From the NCBI GenBank assembly GCA_025766275.1, contig JAFKAC010000033.1:434001-498000 (forward strand): a DNA stretch of 64,000 nucleotides, read 5' to 3'. Made by a program: the position numbers and the translations under genes. The notes beneath the pieces are model-generated. The model had not been told where the DNA came from. It saw only the letters and a list, made by a program, of their open reading frames with translations, and did not search any database. This DNA is from Lactarius indigo. Its lineage: Eukaryota; Basidiomycota; Agaricomycetes; Russulales; Russulaceae. Each line of letters starts with the position of its first letter. Position 1 is the stretch's first letter. Below, piece after piece: positions 23,274 through 33,062 of the stretch.

Positions 23274-24830
23274 ATGCAAAATCATCTTCCTCATCCCCCA
23301 CACTCATGCACATCCTGCCCACACCCACACCCACACCCACACATATTCCCTTTCCCCATCCCACCCACACCCACACCCATACCCATGTTCCCCTCTCCCA
23401 CCCCATGTTCCCCACCCATATCCCCATCACATCCACACCCCACTCCCGTGTTCCCCATCCCCATCCCACCCATACCCCCACCCATACCCATGTTCCCCAC
23501 ACCCTGCCCCCATGTTCTCCTTACCCACCCTCATGTTCCCCTTACCCACCTCCATGTTCCCCACCCATATCCCCATCACACCCACACCCCACCCCCATCC
23601 CACCCATACCCACACCCATACCCATGTTCCCCACACCCCACCCCCATGTTCCCCTCTCCCACCCCATGTTCCCCACCCATATCCCCATCACATCCACACC
23701 CCACCCCCATGTTCCCCATCCCCATCCCACCTATACCCACACCCATACCCATGTTCCCCACACCCCACCCCCATGTTCCCCTTACCCACCCCCATGTTCC
23801 CCACACCCCACCCCCATGTTCCCCTTACCCACCCTCATGTTCCCCTTGCCCACCCCCATGTTCCCCATCCCCATCCCATCCATACCCCCACCCATACCCA
23901 TGTTCCCCACACCCTGCCCCCATGATCCCCTTACCCACCCTCATGTTCCCCTTACCCACCCTCATGTTCCCCTCGCCCACCCCCATGTTCCCCATTCCCA
24001 TCCCCATCCCACCCACACCCACACCCATACCCATGTTCCCCTTACCCACCCCCATGTTCCCCACACCCCACCCTCATGTTCCCCTTACCCACCCCCATGT
24101 TCCCCACCCATATCCCCATCACACCCACACCCCACCCCCATGTTCCCCATCCCCATCCCACCCACACCCACACCCATACCCATGTTCCCCTTACCCACCC
24201 CCATGTTCCCCACATCCCACCCTCATGTTCCCCTTACCCACCCCCATGTTCCCCACACCCCACCCCCATGTTCCCCTTACCCACCCTCATGTTCCCCTCA
24301 CCCACCCCCATGTTCCCCACCCATATCCCCATCACACCCACACCCCACCCCCATGTTCCCCATCCCCATCCCACCTATACCCACACCCATACCCATGTTC
24401 CCCACACCCCACCCCCATGTTCCCCTTACCCACCCCCATGTTCCCCACACCCCACCCCCATGTTCCCCTTACCCACCCTCATGTTCCCCTTACCCACCCC
24501 CATGTTCCCCACCCATATCCCCATCACACCCACACCCCACCCCCATGTTCCCCATCCCCATCCCACCCACACCCACACCCATACCCATGTTCCCCTTACC
24601 CACCCCCATGTTCCCCACATCCCACCCTCATGTTCCCCTTACCCACCCCCATGTTCCCCACACCCCACCCCCATGTTCCCCTTACCCACCCTCATGTTCC
24701 CCTCACCCACCCCCATGTTCCCCACCCATATCCCCATCACACCCACACCCCACCCCCATGTTCTCCATCCCAATTCCATCTACACCCACACCCACCCTGA
24801 TGTTCCCAATTTTCCATAATTTATTCCCTA
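23274..24830. repeat. C-rich satellite array with higher-order structure
   Basis: About 1.55 kb in which the plus strand is nearly devoid of G outside the word CCCATGTTCCCC. Short variants (CCCATGTTCCCCTTACCCACC and similar) are arranged in longer blocks. A block starting CCCATATCCCCATCACACCC recurs near 24108, 24312, 24512 and 24728. All three plus frames are open because the composition lacks stops. The minus strand is a dense run of G-tracts that fit quadruplex motifs. Confidence 0.9.
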
Positions 24831-24837
24831 TTTTCAT

Positions 24838-25064
24838 TTGACTTTAACTGACTGGCATTGACTTTGACTGACCAAGCTATGTCCTTGGATAATATCCAAG
24901 TCAAGGTTTTTTTTTTGTTATTTTTGTCTGAGTTTCAATTGATTTTTGGTTGACTAAATCTTGACTTTGTCTGACTGGTGCAAAAATCTTGACTTGTAGC
25001 TGACTTTTCCTTGACTGATGTCCTATTTTAGCGACTTCACTTGACTAATCCTTTTTACTGAGCG
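24838..25064. repeat. Right subterminal repeats and right end of the DNA transposon
   Basis: TGACT-type motifs resume after the satellite, followed by TGATGTCCTATTTTAGCGAC and the terminal CTTTTTACTGAG. This end is shorter (about 0.23 kb) than the left one, so the element's ends are asymmetric. Confidence 0.72.
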
Positions 25065-26698
25065 TCACCCCTTTCCAGACCTCAACTCCTGAACCTCCCT
25101 CCCCCAAATCGTTGCGTTCCAACACAACGTCACGTGCCAAGGCCTTGTCGACACGGGCAGCCAAAGCCAAGGACACCCGTTCCGCGACAACGGACGATGA
25201 CGTGGCTACTCAGTCGCAACTCAAGTCGCGTTCGGCGAGCCCTGCTGAGGACGACCCCAGGCACAAGAGCCCAAGATGGGGCGCCCAGGATCCGGGTGGA
25301 AAGGCGACCTCGTCGTCTGAGGTATGTCTTCCATTGCCGCCGCATATCGCTGATGATTCATTTATTTTAGGGCTTGGCCGACGACGACGAGTCCCACTCA
25401 CACCTCCAAGACCTTCAGCGTGACGAGCTCATGCAGTGGGTCGATGAGCACGAGATCGAGTCGCAAGGGAAGCGGCCTACGAGAAGAGGTACGTCGCCTC
25501 TCCTCCCCTCCTCCCCTTCCTTCCCCTCTTTGCTAATATGTTTTCACAGACCTTATCAAGGCGATTGCGGGAGCGCCGAAGTCGGAACAGCCCTCTAAAG
25601 AGGACATCGAGAGCATCGTCAACGAGGTAAGTCACACATATGTCAATATATATTGTGGCTAATGTTCTCCAGCGCAAATCAAAGCGCAACGCAAAGGCTG
25701 CTGCATAGCGCCCATCTTTTAAATCAAAGCTCTCGTATTGTTCGCAGCGGTGGGCCTGTTTGTCACAAAAAAAATATATCTTTTTTTGCTGTCGGAATTT
25801 CTCGCGTGATTAATGTGTGACTTTAAACTGACTCCCAAAGTCAGCTAAAAGTCAGTCTGTAGTCAATAATATTGGTGACTTTTGTTCGACTTTTGTGTGA
25901 CTTTTGTGTGACTTTTATGTTGACTGTTAATTGACTTTGAAAGTCAATTAAAAGTCAAACAAAGTCAGTTCTTAGTCAACGACTTTTTATTGACTTTTGA
26001 ATGACTGGAAATTGACTTCCATAGTCAATAAAAAGTCATTGACTTTTTGTTGACTTTTGTGCGACTTTTTTTGTTGACTGCCAATTGACTTTGAAAAGTC
26101 AATTAAAAGTCAAACAAAGTCAGTTCTTAGTCAATGACTTTTTGTTGACTTTTGAATGACTGGAGCTTGACTTCCTTAGTCAACAAAAAGTCAATGGAAA
26201 GTCGCTGTAAGTCAGTGACTTTTCATTGACTTTTTGTTGACTTTTGAATGACTGGAGCTTGACTTCCTTAGTCAACAAAAAGTCAATGGAAAGTCGCTGT
26301 AAGTCAGTGACTTTTCATTGACTTTTTGTTGACTTTGTAATGACTTGTGCTTGACTTCGGCAGTCAGTTCAAAGTCGAAAAAATAGGACATCAGTCAACA
26401 AAAAGTCAATGAAAAGTCAATGACTTACAGTGACTTTTCAATGACTTTTTGTTGACTTTTTAATGACTTGCACTTGACTTCAGCAGTCAATTCAAAGTCG
26501 AAAAAATAGGACATCAGTCAACAAAAAGTCAATGAAAAGTCATTGACTACCAAGTGACTATACATTGACCTTAGACTGACTTTTTTGTGACTTTTTCCTG
26601 ACTTTTGAAGTCGCTAAAATAGGACATCAGTCAAGTGAAAAGTCATTGACTTTGAGCTGACTTTGTGTGACTTTGTGTGACTTTTCTTTTTTACTGAG
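25065..26698 (-). repeat. Inverted copy of the transposon left end (about 1.63 kb)
   Basis: The reverse complement of about 14374-16009, nearly identical by eye. It finishes with the same terminal CTTTTCTTTTTTACTGAG at 26698. The inner border falls in what is intron 4 of gene B in the left copy. It may be the remnant of a second, oppositely oriented element into which the first inserted, or the product of a rearrangement. The two arms could fold back on each other. Confidence 0.85.
25079..25708 (+). pseudogene. Truncated second copy of gene B (exons 5-8 only)
   Basis: Exons 5 to 8 of gene B are repeated here in opposite orientation with all splice sites kept, ending RKSKRNAKAAA and TAG at 25706-25708. 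At least one residue differs (His in the left copy, Arg here, in KDT-S-ATTDD). There is no start or N-terminal half, so it cannot make the full protein. Confidence 0.85.
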
Positions 26699-29618
26699 AA
26701 TCACCGCCGTGACAGACGCCCCTCCTTTCCACACCATTGCCTTAGACTTTATCACTAAACTGCCAACCTCGCAGGGGTACGACAGCATCCTGACCGTTAC
26801 GGATCACGATTGCAGCAAGGCATCCATATTCGTCCCGTGCAATGAGGAAGTTACAGCAGAAGATACCGCCATCCTGTACGTTAATCATGTGTTCAGACGG
26901 TTCGGATTACCGCATAAGATTATCAGCGATCATGACCCCCAGTTGTTGATAAGTGACCCTTGCGCACTTAGCGGCTCTATCGGACTGGACTTACAGATAT
27001 GGACTGCTGTAGATTAATTAGGACCGCCTTAGATTAGATTAGATTTGATCTGTACAATCTAGGACTTCTATGACATCACTGTACAATGACATCATATGGA
27101 CTACTCCGGACTCTTCATTGTACTCCTTCCTTTGTTCTCTTTCTAGCGTTATCTTTATTGTGATGACATTATGATATCATCTTAGTCTGGACTTTCTTTG
27201 TTCCTACGCTCCTTGTTCTCCATTTGTACATCCCTTTTGTCCACATGAAGAACAACGTCTCTTGTACTATGTGACTCTATTTTACATCCCTTGTAGTAGT
27301 GTCACTCCTGTAAACAGTATAAGTAGTGTACCATGTACGCTCCTGGTCCACATCAGTTCTCACTGTTTGTGTGCCAGGTATGTCTTCTACTCTCCAATGT
27401 ATAAGATCAGTTCTCACTGTTTGTGTGCCAGACAAACCTCTTGCTTCACTTTGCTTGCACTCCCTGTTGCTGCTTCCAGCCACCCTTGATATCTCACCAC
27501 AGTCTCCTTTGTCACTGTGAGTATCATCTCTATGTGTGCTGTTCATCACCAGTTTACCTCCAAGTTCACAAGAGAAGTATGCCGTATACTGGGCATCCAA
27601 CAGAACATCTCAACCGCCTACCACCCGCGCACGGACAGACAGTCGGAATGGACCAATCAATGGCTTGAGCAATATCTGCGATTCTGGGCCAATGAGCGCC
27701 AAGATAACTGGGTGGCATATCTCCCCATAGCAGAATTCGCTCACAATAACTGGCCCCACGAGCATATGAAACAATCACCATTCATGCTTCTGATGGGATA
27801 CAATCCGACGGCCAATTGGACGGATAAGCCATCCCCAATTCTGAACATGATCACCAGACTAACACAGCTAAAGGAAGTGCGCCAGCTCGCCCAAGACCTT
27901 ATCAAAAAGGCACAAGATAGCTGGGTTAGGCATAAAAATACCCCACGATATCAAGTCAGCGACCAGGTATGGTTAGAGGGAAAGCATCTGCGAATCAATC
28001 AACCCACAGCGAAATTGGCGGTGTGACGCCACAGGCCGTTCAAGGTAGTCCAGGTGATGTCCCCTTATAATTACCGTCTTGAACTTCCCACGCAGTGGAG
28101 CATCCACCCAGTGTTCCATATTGATCTTCTCACACTGTACAAAAATATGACCTTTCACGGTGAGAACTTCCCATGTCTGCCACCAGATCTCGTGGAAGGC
28201 AAAGAGGAGTACGAAGTCGAGGCCATTCTGGACTCCCGGCATTTCGGCAGAAGAAAGAAGCTGCAGTATCTTGTCAAATGGAAGGGATATCCAGACTCGG
28301 AGAACCAGTGGGTCGATAAGGACGATGTGTTCGCTCCAGAGGCAATAGAGGAATATCAAGTGGGCCGAACGGCCGTACGACACCTTAAAAGCCAGCCCAC
28401 GGACGATCAGGGAGAGTATCCCTCCTACATCCGACTCTCTCATACTTCCATGCCCACTTCTCCTCTCAGACATGTCACCACAGTGATCCTCCTCAATCAA
28501 GTTGCACAAGACGCCGCCAACCTCCTCGAAAACGACGAAGAAACTGTGGTTCAACCAGTCCAGCTCACTCCGTACACACCTGCAAACATGCGAACGGGGC
28601 ATATCACCGCTCAAGAGTGGGCTAATGTCTTACAGAGGTTCCCCGATCCAACCCACCAGCCCAATGACAAGCAGCCTGCCGTCGCTCACATCTTCCGAGA
28701 CGACAACAGCAATCGCGAGCCCATTGTGGTCATCCCCCCGGGTGACGACCTCATTGGCACTAGGGGAATTCTCCCTGCTGAGCGTCCCCTCGAAGACCCA
28801 ACAGGAGTTAGAAGCAGCGGAGGATTGGCAGAGGTTAGCGAAGGATTGGGCGGATGAACAGTTGCGCTTAGCGCAGAGGAGATTGAGCGAGCTGCGGCAG
28901 CGCAGGCTTCATTCCCTGACGATGAAGCTCACCATGAGGACGGAGATTACTACCCGGTCAGACACCCCCTCCTTCGAATGCACAGCCACCCTACTGATCC
29001 CTGAATCACCCCATGGATTGTCCACACCAACGGAACCCCCATGTCTCGAGGACGTGTGCGACTGCCCGGTGTCGCACTTCACACCCCCATTATGCACGAC
29101 GACGACCCTGCGCAGGTCCTTGCGCCTGAAGGGTTCAGGGCAAATCAACAGCCCCATTACATTCACTTCCCCATCACCAGACCCAACAGCATAGAGAGGA
29201 ATGCCAGTCATATTCAGATAGTCAGAGGTGTGAATCCCTTTGTTCTGGGACTTATCCCCAGATCCCCCCATCTCTACGGCAAACCCCTCTATGCCCATCC
29301 GAGGCTGTCGGCTGCGGGACGCGCCCACATCGCCCACGAGGATCTAGTCATCCTTGCATCCAACAAGGTCATGGACTGCACACTGAACCACATCGGGGAT
29401 GAGTCCCTGACTGTGGAGGTGACGCGCTACCAGGCAGCCGTGTACGAAGAGGAGCGCCTCGCCACCCGCATCCATCAACTCCAGATGATGCGGTTGGCGG
29501 CAAGGGACGACAAGATGGATTGTATCTATCAGCTGGAGCGGGCAGATGTATTCAAGAGGCTTAGTGAGGAACAGTCGACGTGGACGGCGCGAGACTTTTG
29601 GTGAGTCTGGGGTCTCAT
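26699..29618 (+). pseudogene. pol: E7 pol: integrase, chromodomain and C-terminal module
   Basis: The integrase core begins at DAPPFHTIALDFITKLP, is cut at 26944 by LTR-C and resumes at 27554 (FTSKFTREVCRILGIQQN). The Asp of SDRDPRF reads SDHDPQ here. The chromodomain lies near 28205-28350 (EEYEVEAILDSRHF, YLVKWKGYPDSENQWVDKDD). The post-chromodomain module follows, with PLYAHPRL and DESLTVEVTRYQAA and ending DFW at about 29604. Stops at 28024 (TGTGA where E2 has CGCGA), at 28855 and near 29002 mostly fit CGA-to-TGA. Not functional. Confidence 0.85.
26944..27548 (+). repeat. Solo LTR-C inserted in E7 integrase
   Basis: 605 bp, TGTTGATAAG...TGTTCATCA, flanked by CCAGT at 26939-26943 and 27549-27553. 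It has two copies of ATCAGTTCTCACTGTTTGTG about 64 bp apart (near 27351 and 27408) and a TATAAG box near 27318. It is the most complete LTR-C copy in the window. Confidence 0.93.
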
Positions 29619-29634
29619 GCTGAAAAGGGGGTGA

Positions 29635-30081
29635 TGTTACGGTTGCGCATATCGAACTCCTTACTGTACCAGTTGTGGCTATGGCAGTAAGGTAGATTAG
29701 TCACGGACTTGGGGTTTATGATAGGAGTTAGGAGTTGACGGATGACTCGATCCTAGTACAGGGAGTAGTAGTATTAGGATTGCGGTACTTATGTGATACG
29801 TTGGATGCTACATTATGGTGACTCATAGCAGCGCTTCAAAGCCTGCTCTTCTTGTATTTAAGGTAGCTGCGGAAGACCAAGATATGCCATCTTGGTCTTC
29901 TTCAATCATCACATCTCGTCTCGTATCTCGTTGCCTCTATTCTGAAAGAGTGCCGCCGAAACCCTAGTGTCTTCAAACATCTAGAAGTTGCCTTCATGCC
30001 ATATGCCTCTGGTGTGACTAGCTAAGTCATAAAGTCGCCTTTCATAAGCTCAAGTTGAGCTAACGCTGTGATGGCGTTACA
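29635..30081 (+). repeat. E7 3' LTR
   Basis: 447 bp, TGTTACGG...GGCGTTACA, preceded by the purine tract AAAAGGGGGTGA. It is related to the E2 and E5 LTRs and has TATTTAAGG and the inverted repeat GAAGACCAAGAT/ATCTTGGTCTTC around the predicted start. Confidence 0.9.
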
Positions 30082-30947
30082 TGCTGCCCGTGCGCCTGCC
30101 GCCTTGTAGCCTGTTTGAGTCCTGCGGACATGTGTATCAGTAACGGTTTTGTGGAACAAGGTGAGGCGAGGGGCACTGCTAGGAAGGTAGGAACCTGGGT
30201 GCCATGGATGGCAGTGTACAGAATAGAACACATGAACGGTTACAAAAAGAATGGAGCGACCAGATGGGTAGAGAGCCAGGGCTGATGCCAAACCCTGGCT
30301 GTGAACATGTAAGCCTGTGAATGAGTATGGGCGTGGCATTGCATGGGTACGAGTTGCATGCATTGTGACCAAGAACCGTGCTGCTTTGAGTCCTGTGGAC
30401 ACATGTATCAGGGGCAGCTTTGTAGGACTGGGTATGAATGACAGGCGATGACAGGGAAAAACCGCGTGTACGCACCAATTGGGAAGGGTAGACAGAACAA
30501 GGCGAGGTAAGGCCATGAGTGCTGCCAGGGAGCCGCAGGAACCTAAGCACCATGGGTGGAGACAGCTATGAAGCAGAGGCGACAGCTACAGAGCAGAAAG
30601 AATGGAGCAGGCCACAATGGGGACTAGATGGGTAAGAAACCGGGTTGATGCCAAACCTGTAAACATGTAAACGTGTGAGTAAGGGTGTGGCATTGCACGA
30701 GTACAATTGCAAGCAGACTGGGACTGGGAACCTGTCTTTCCATGGTAAAAAACATAAAAGAGTGTAAGAAGTTTCAAAAAATTTTACTAGAATTTGATGT
30801 CCAAGTTGGTTTTCTCACAGTGTTTCTCCAAACCCATACTAACTTACTGTACCTTTACTGTACCTGTACCCTGGCGACTCCCGTGTTACGCCAATTCTGT
30901 CCATAACTCCTACATCTCTTTCTCAACCAATGTGACCATCTTTCCCT
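30082..30947. other. Non-coding region with degenerate direct repeats
   Basis: No credible gene. Phrases recur imperfectly: TGAGTCCTG-GGACA near 30117 and 30388, and TGATGCCAAACC with the following roughly 60 bp near 30290 and 30647. This suggests old tandem duplication. 30780-30947 may hold the promoter of the following transposase fragment. Confidence 0.5.
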
Positions 30948-32195
30948 ATGTCTTGTTACCGATGCAAAGTGTGCCAGATGAAGGTTTCAGCAAAATATCT
31001 CTGCTTACATCTTCAAAAAAGTCCTGATCCTCATTGTCGTGAATATCTTGCTGAACTAGACTGTGAGCTTCTATCCAACGACAAGTTAGCAACCCCAGGA
31101 GAATCCCTTGGTGAACAGGAAGGGCTTGTTGTGAACCACGCTGGAGAGTACTTTGGTCTTGCTTCAGACTTCAGTGATTATAACAACTGGACCGGATACA
31201 GCGATAATAGGGTGTGCTCTTTTCGTTTATGTTTGGTTCAAAGTCTGACTTTTTGTTTCAGTGCGACTCAAACGGCGTCCCTCACGATTCCCGTAGATCC
31301 ATTCATGGACAACTTCAATCGCCCAATAAGGTCCCCGGCATGGATTTGGATGACAACATGGACGAAGAACTATGTGGGGAGTTGGAGGCTGACAAATTCA
31401 ATGCAGAGATAGAATGCGAGCTTGAACTGGAGTGCAAGAATGCCAATGAGCCACCCATAGACGAGCCAGTTGTGGATGACTCAGGTCAGCGTCAACACTG
31501 TGCAACCACTCCTCCAATCAACACCTGCAACCCCCATACAGAAAGACATCTTCAGGTTGGTCCACATGTTGTGTCAGCTACCCTGATACTGCTGGCCGAC
31601 CTGTGTGCCCTGTCTCAGAAAAGGCAGCTCTCATGGACCAGGAACATTATCTTGACTCCTTGGGGGATCAAACGAATCCCTACACGCCATTCAAGTCCCG
31701 TACAGATTGGGAGATTGCTCAGTGGGCGAAGATGTGAGGACCAAGTTCATCGGCGTTCACAGACTTGGTGGGCATCGATAGGGTATGATTCTTTTCTGGG
31801 TTGCATGTTCTCAATTTGACTGTTGCGCTATAGGTGGTTGATAAACTCAGCTTGTCATTTAAAAATAGCATGGAACTTAACAGGATCATTGACACACAAC
31901 TTCCTGAGCAGCCTAGTTTTAAACAAATGGGAGTAGAGTTGGGAGGTGAGGTTTTCAATGTCTACTTCTGAGACATCATGGAATGCGTGTGGGCATTGTA
32001 CTGCGATCCAGAGTTTTCCCCCTACCTTGTCTATGCCCCCGAACACCACTATGTTGACGAGAAGTGCGACCTGAGGATGTACCACGACATGCACACCGGA
32101 GAATGGTGGTGGTCCACACAAGTAAGTCACACGTTCAATTCTATATAATCTAACTAACACATCAGCTTGAACAGAAAGCATTAGACCGAGATGCG
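30948..32195 (+). pseudogene. Plavaka-type transposase, N-terminal fragment
   Basis: Starts MSCYRCKVCQMKV with a C2H2-like zinc motif; an intron is at about 31213-31262. It contains the conserved block NPYTPFKSRTDWEIAQWAKM, LSLSFKNSMELNRIID, GGEVFNVYF and DIMECVWALYCDPEFSPYL, ending at HTGEWWWSTQ. This is characteristic of Plavaka transposases. A TGA near 31971 between VYF and DIMECV replaces an expected Arg (CGA-to-TGA). After another intron (about 32121-32165) it reads LEQKALDRDA and is cut by LTR-C at 32196. The catalytic region is missing. It is unlike the transposase at 17839 and comes from a different element. Confidence 0.8.
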
Positions 32196-32285
32196 TGATG
32201 AACAGACACATAAGGACTATACTCACAGTGGACTGATAAGACTGTGGTGAGATATAGATGGTGACTGGGAAGCAGCACAGGGGTT
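32196..32285 (-). repeat. LTR-C fragment, cut by the Copia element
   Basis: Begins TGATGAACAGACAC, the minus-strand end of LTR-C, inside the Plavaka fragment. It resembles 10984-11080 until GCAGCACAGGGGT, where the Copia LTR starts. The rest would lie beyond the nest, outside the window. Confidence 0.75.
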
Positions 32286-32685
32286 GTTGGAACATGATAA
32301 GTATGTAAGGACCTTATCTATAGCAGTTACGACATTACGGTACTATGTTTACCATATTAGGCAAGTCAGGATACATACAGTAGTGGGCGTATCATGTCTG
32401 GTGATGAGGAGAAGTCTCATGACTGTCTCAGAAGTGTGAAACACATCAGGCGTGTGTAAAAACGCGATATTGTGGACACCTTTACTCATCACTTTTGTGC
32501 AAATGGACATGGTGGGGCCATAGAGCATAAATATCCTCCTATGGGGAGGGAGGTGAATACAGAACTTCACCCCTCTTCACTTGTGCACACTCTCCCCTCT
32601 GAAACAGTCTCTCAACCTACTGCAAAGGTGAGAACGTCCCTCCTGCATGCTGCGCTTTAGCCTGTAAGGCTTTTGCTGCGCAACA
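32286..32685 (+). repeat. Copia 5' LTR
   Basis: 400 bp, starting TGTTGGAACATG and ending TGCGCAACA, placed by the primer site that follows. A TATA-like GCATAAATA is near 32525. No partner copy is visible, so the borders rest on TG...CA and the primer site. Confidence 0.75.
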
Positions 32686-32697
32686 GGTTATGGGCCC
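32686..32697 (+). promoter_or_regulatory. Copia primer-binding site (initiator tRNA-Met anticodon region)
   Basis: GGTTATGGGCCC directly after the LTR is complementary to the anticodon stem-loop region of initiator tRNA-Met. Drosophila copia is known to prime from such a half-tRNA. The match here is by memory of that tRNA region and was not aligned. Confidence 0.7.
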
Positions 32698-33062
32698 TGT
32701 TACAGGGCTTGCCGTTGCACTTCTTGATGAAGTAGCATCCAGTGGTGGCGCACTCATACTATCTGTATCTCCTATGGAAGAGCAGATTTGTTATGAGACA
32801 CAGCGAACAGACCCTGGAAGGTGCCCTGGTTCATAACAGACCCAGTATTGTACTCTAGAGGAGTACACAGACTTGGCCCACTGTCTAACGTTGACGTGGT
32901 CGAGCAGTTCTTTTGGCATAGACTATGGTAGTCTCCAAAGACCAAAGTCTGCAGAGTTCGCTCTGTAGTTGAACAGATTAATGCTGGCTTTATTATCTCA
33001 CTCAGTATTACGATGAAACTCTGATACTGACGTTCTCAAAGCCAACAGATTTATCACCAACT

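Larger units (their letters stand above)
14374..25064 (+). mobile_element. CACTA/Plavaka-like DNA transposon (about 10.7 kb)
   Basis: The left end is CTCAGTAAAAAAG at 14374 and the right end is the inverted CTTTTTACTGAG finishing at 25064. Both ends are followed inwards by TGACT-type subterminal repeats and by a shared motif TGATGTCCTATTTTAGCGAC. Inside are a minus-strand accessory gene, a plus-strand Tnp2-type transposase and three tandem-repeat arrays. This matches the general plan of CACTA elements: two genes plus repetitive ends. No convincing target duplication is seen: CATG flanks on the left, CGTC on the right, or GC/GC if the end is set one base inwards. The right end lies against an inverted copy of its own left end. 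Confidence 0.72.
26699..30081 (+). mobile_element. E7: 3' half of a Ty3/Gypsy element
   Basis: Starts abruptly within integrase, directly at the outer end of the inverted transposon copy, and ends with a complete LTR (29635-30081). The missing 5' half is not found on the other side of the DNA transposon, so a deletion or rearrangement occurred. The sequence is close to E2, with an LTR-C insertion inside. Confidence 0.85.

Noticed and set aside
23900..24800. Telomere-like repeat (GGGTAAGGGG on the minus strand)
   Set aside because: The units do not match TTAGGG-type repeats and the array is internal to a transposon.
23274..24841. Overlapping Pro/His/Thr-rich reading frames of about 500 codons on the plus strand
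   Set aside because: All three frames are open at once because the C-rich repeat lacks stop codons; composition rather than coding explains them.
14374..26698. The whole span as one transposon with 1.6-kb terminal inverted repeats
   Set aside because: A second terminus with its own subterminal repeats ends at 25064, the right arm starts inside gene B intron 4, and no matching target duplication flanks the full span.
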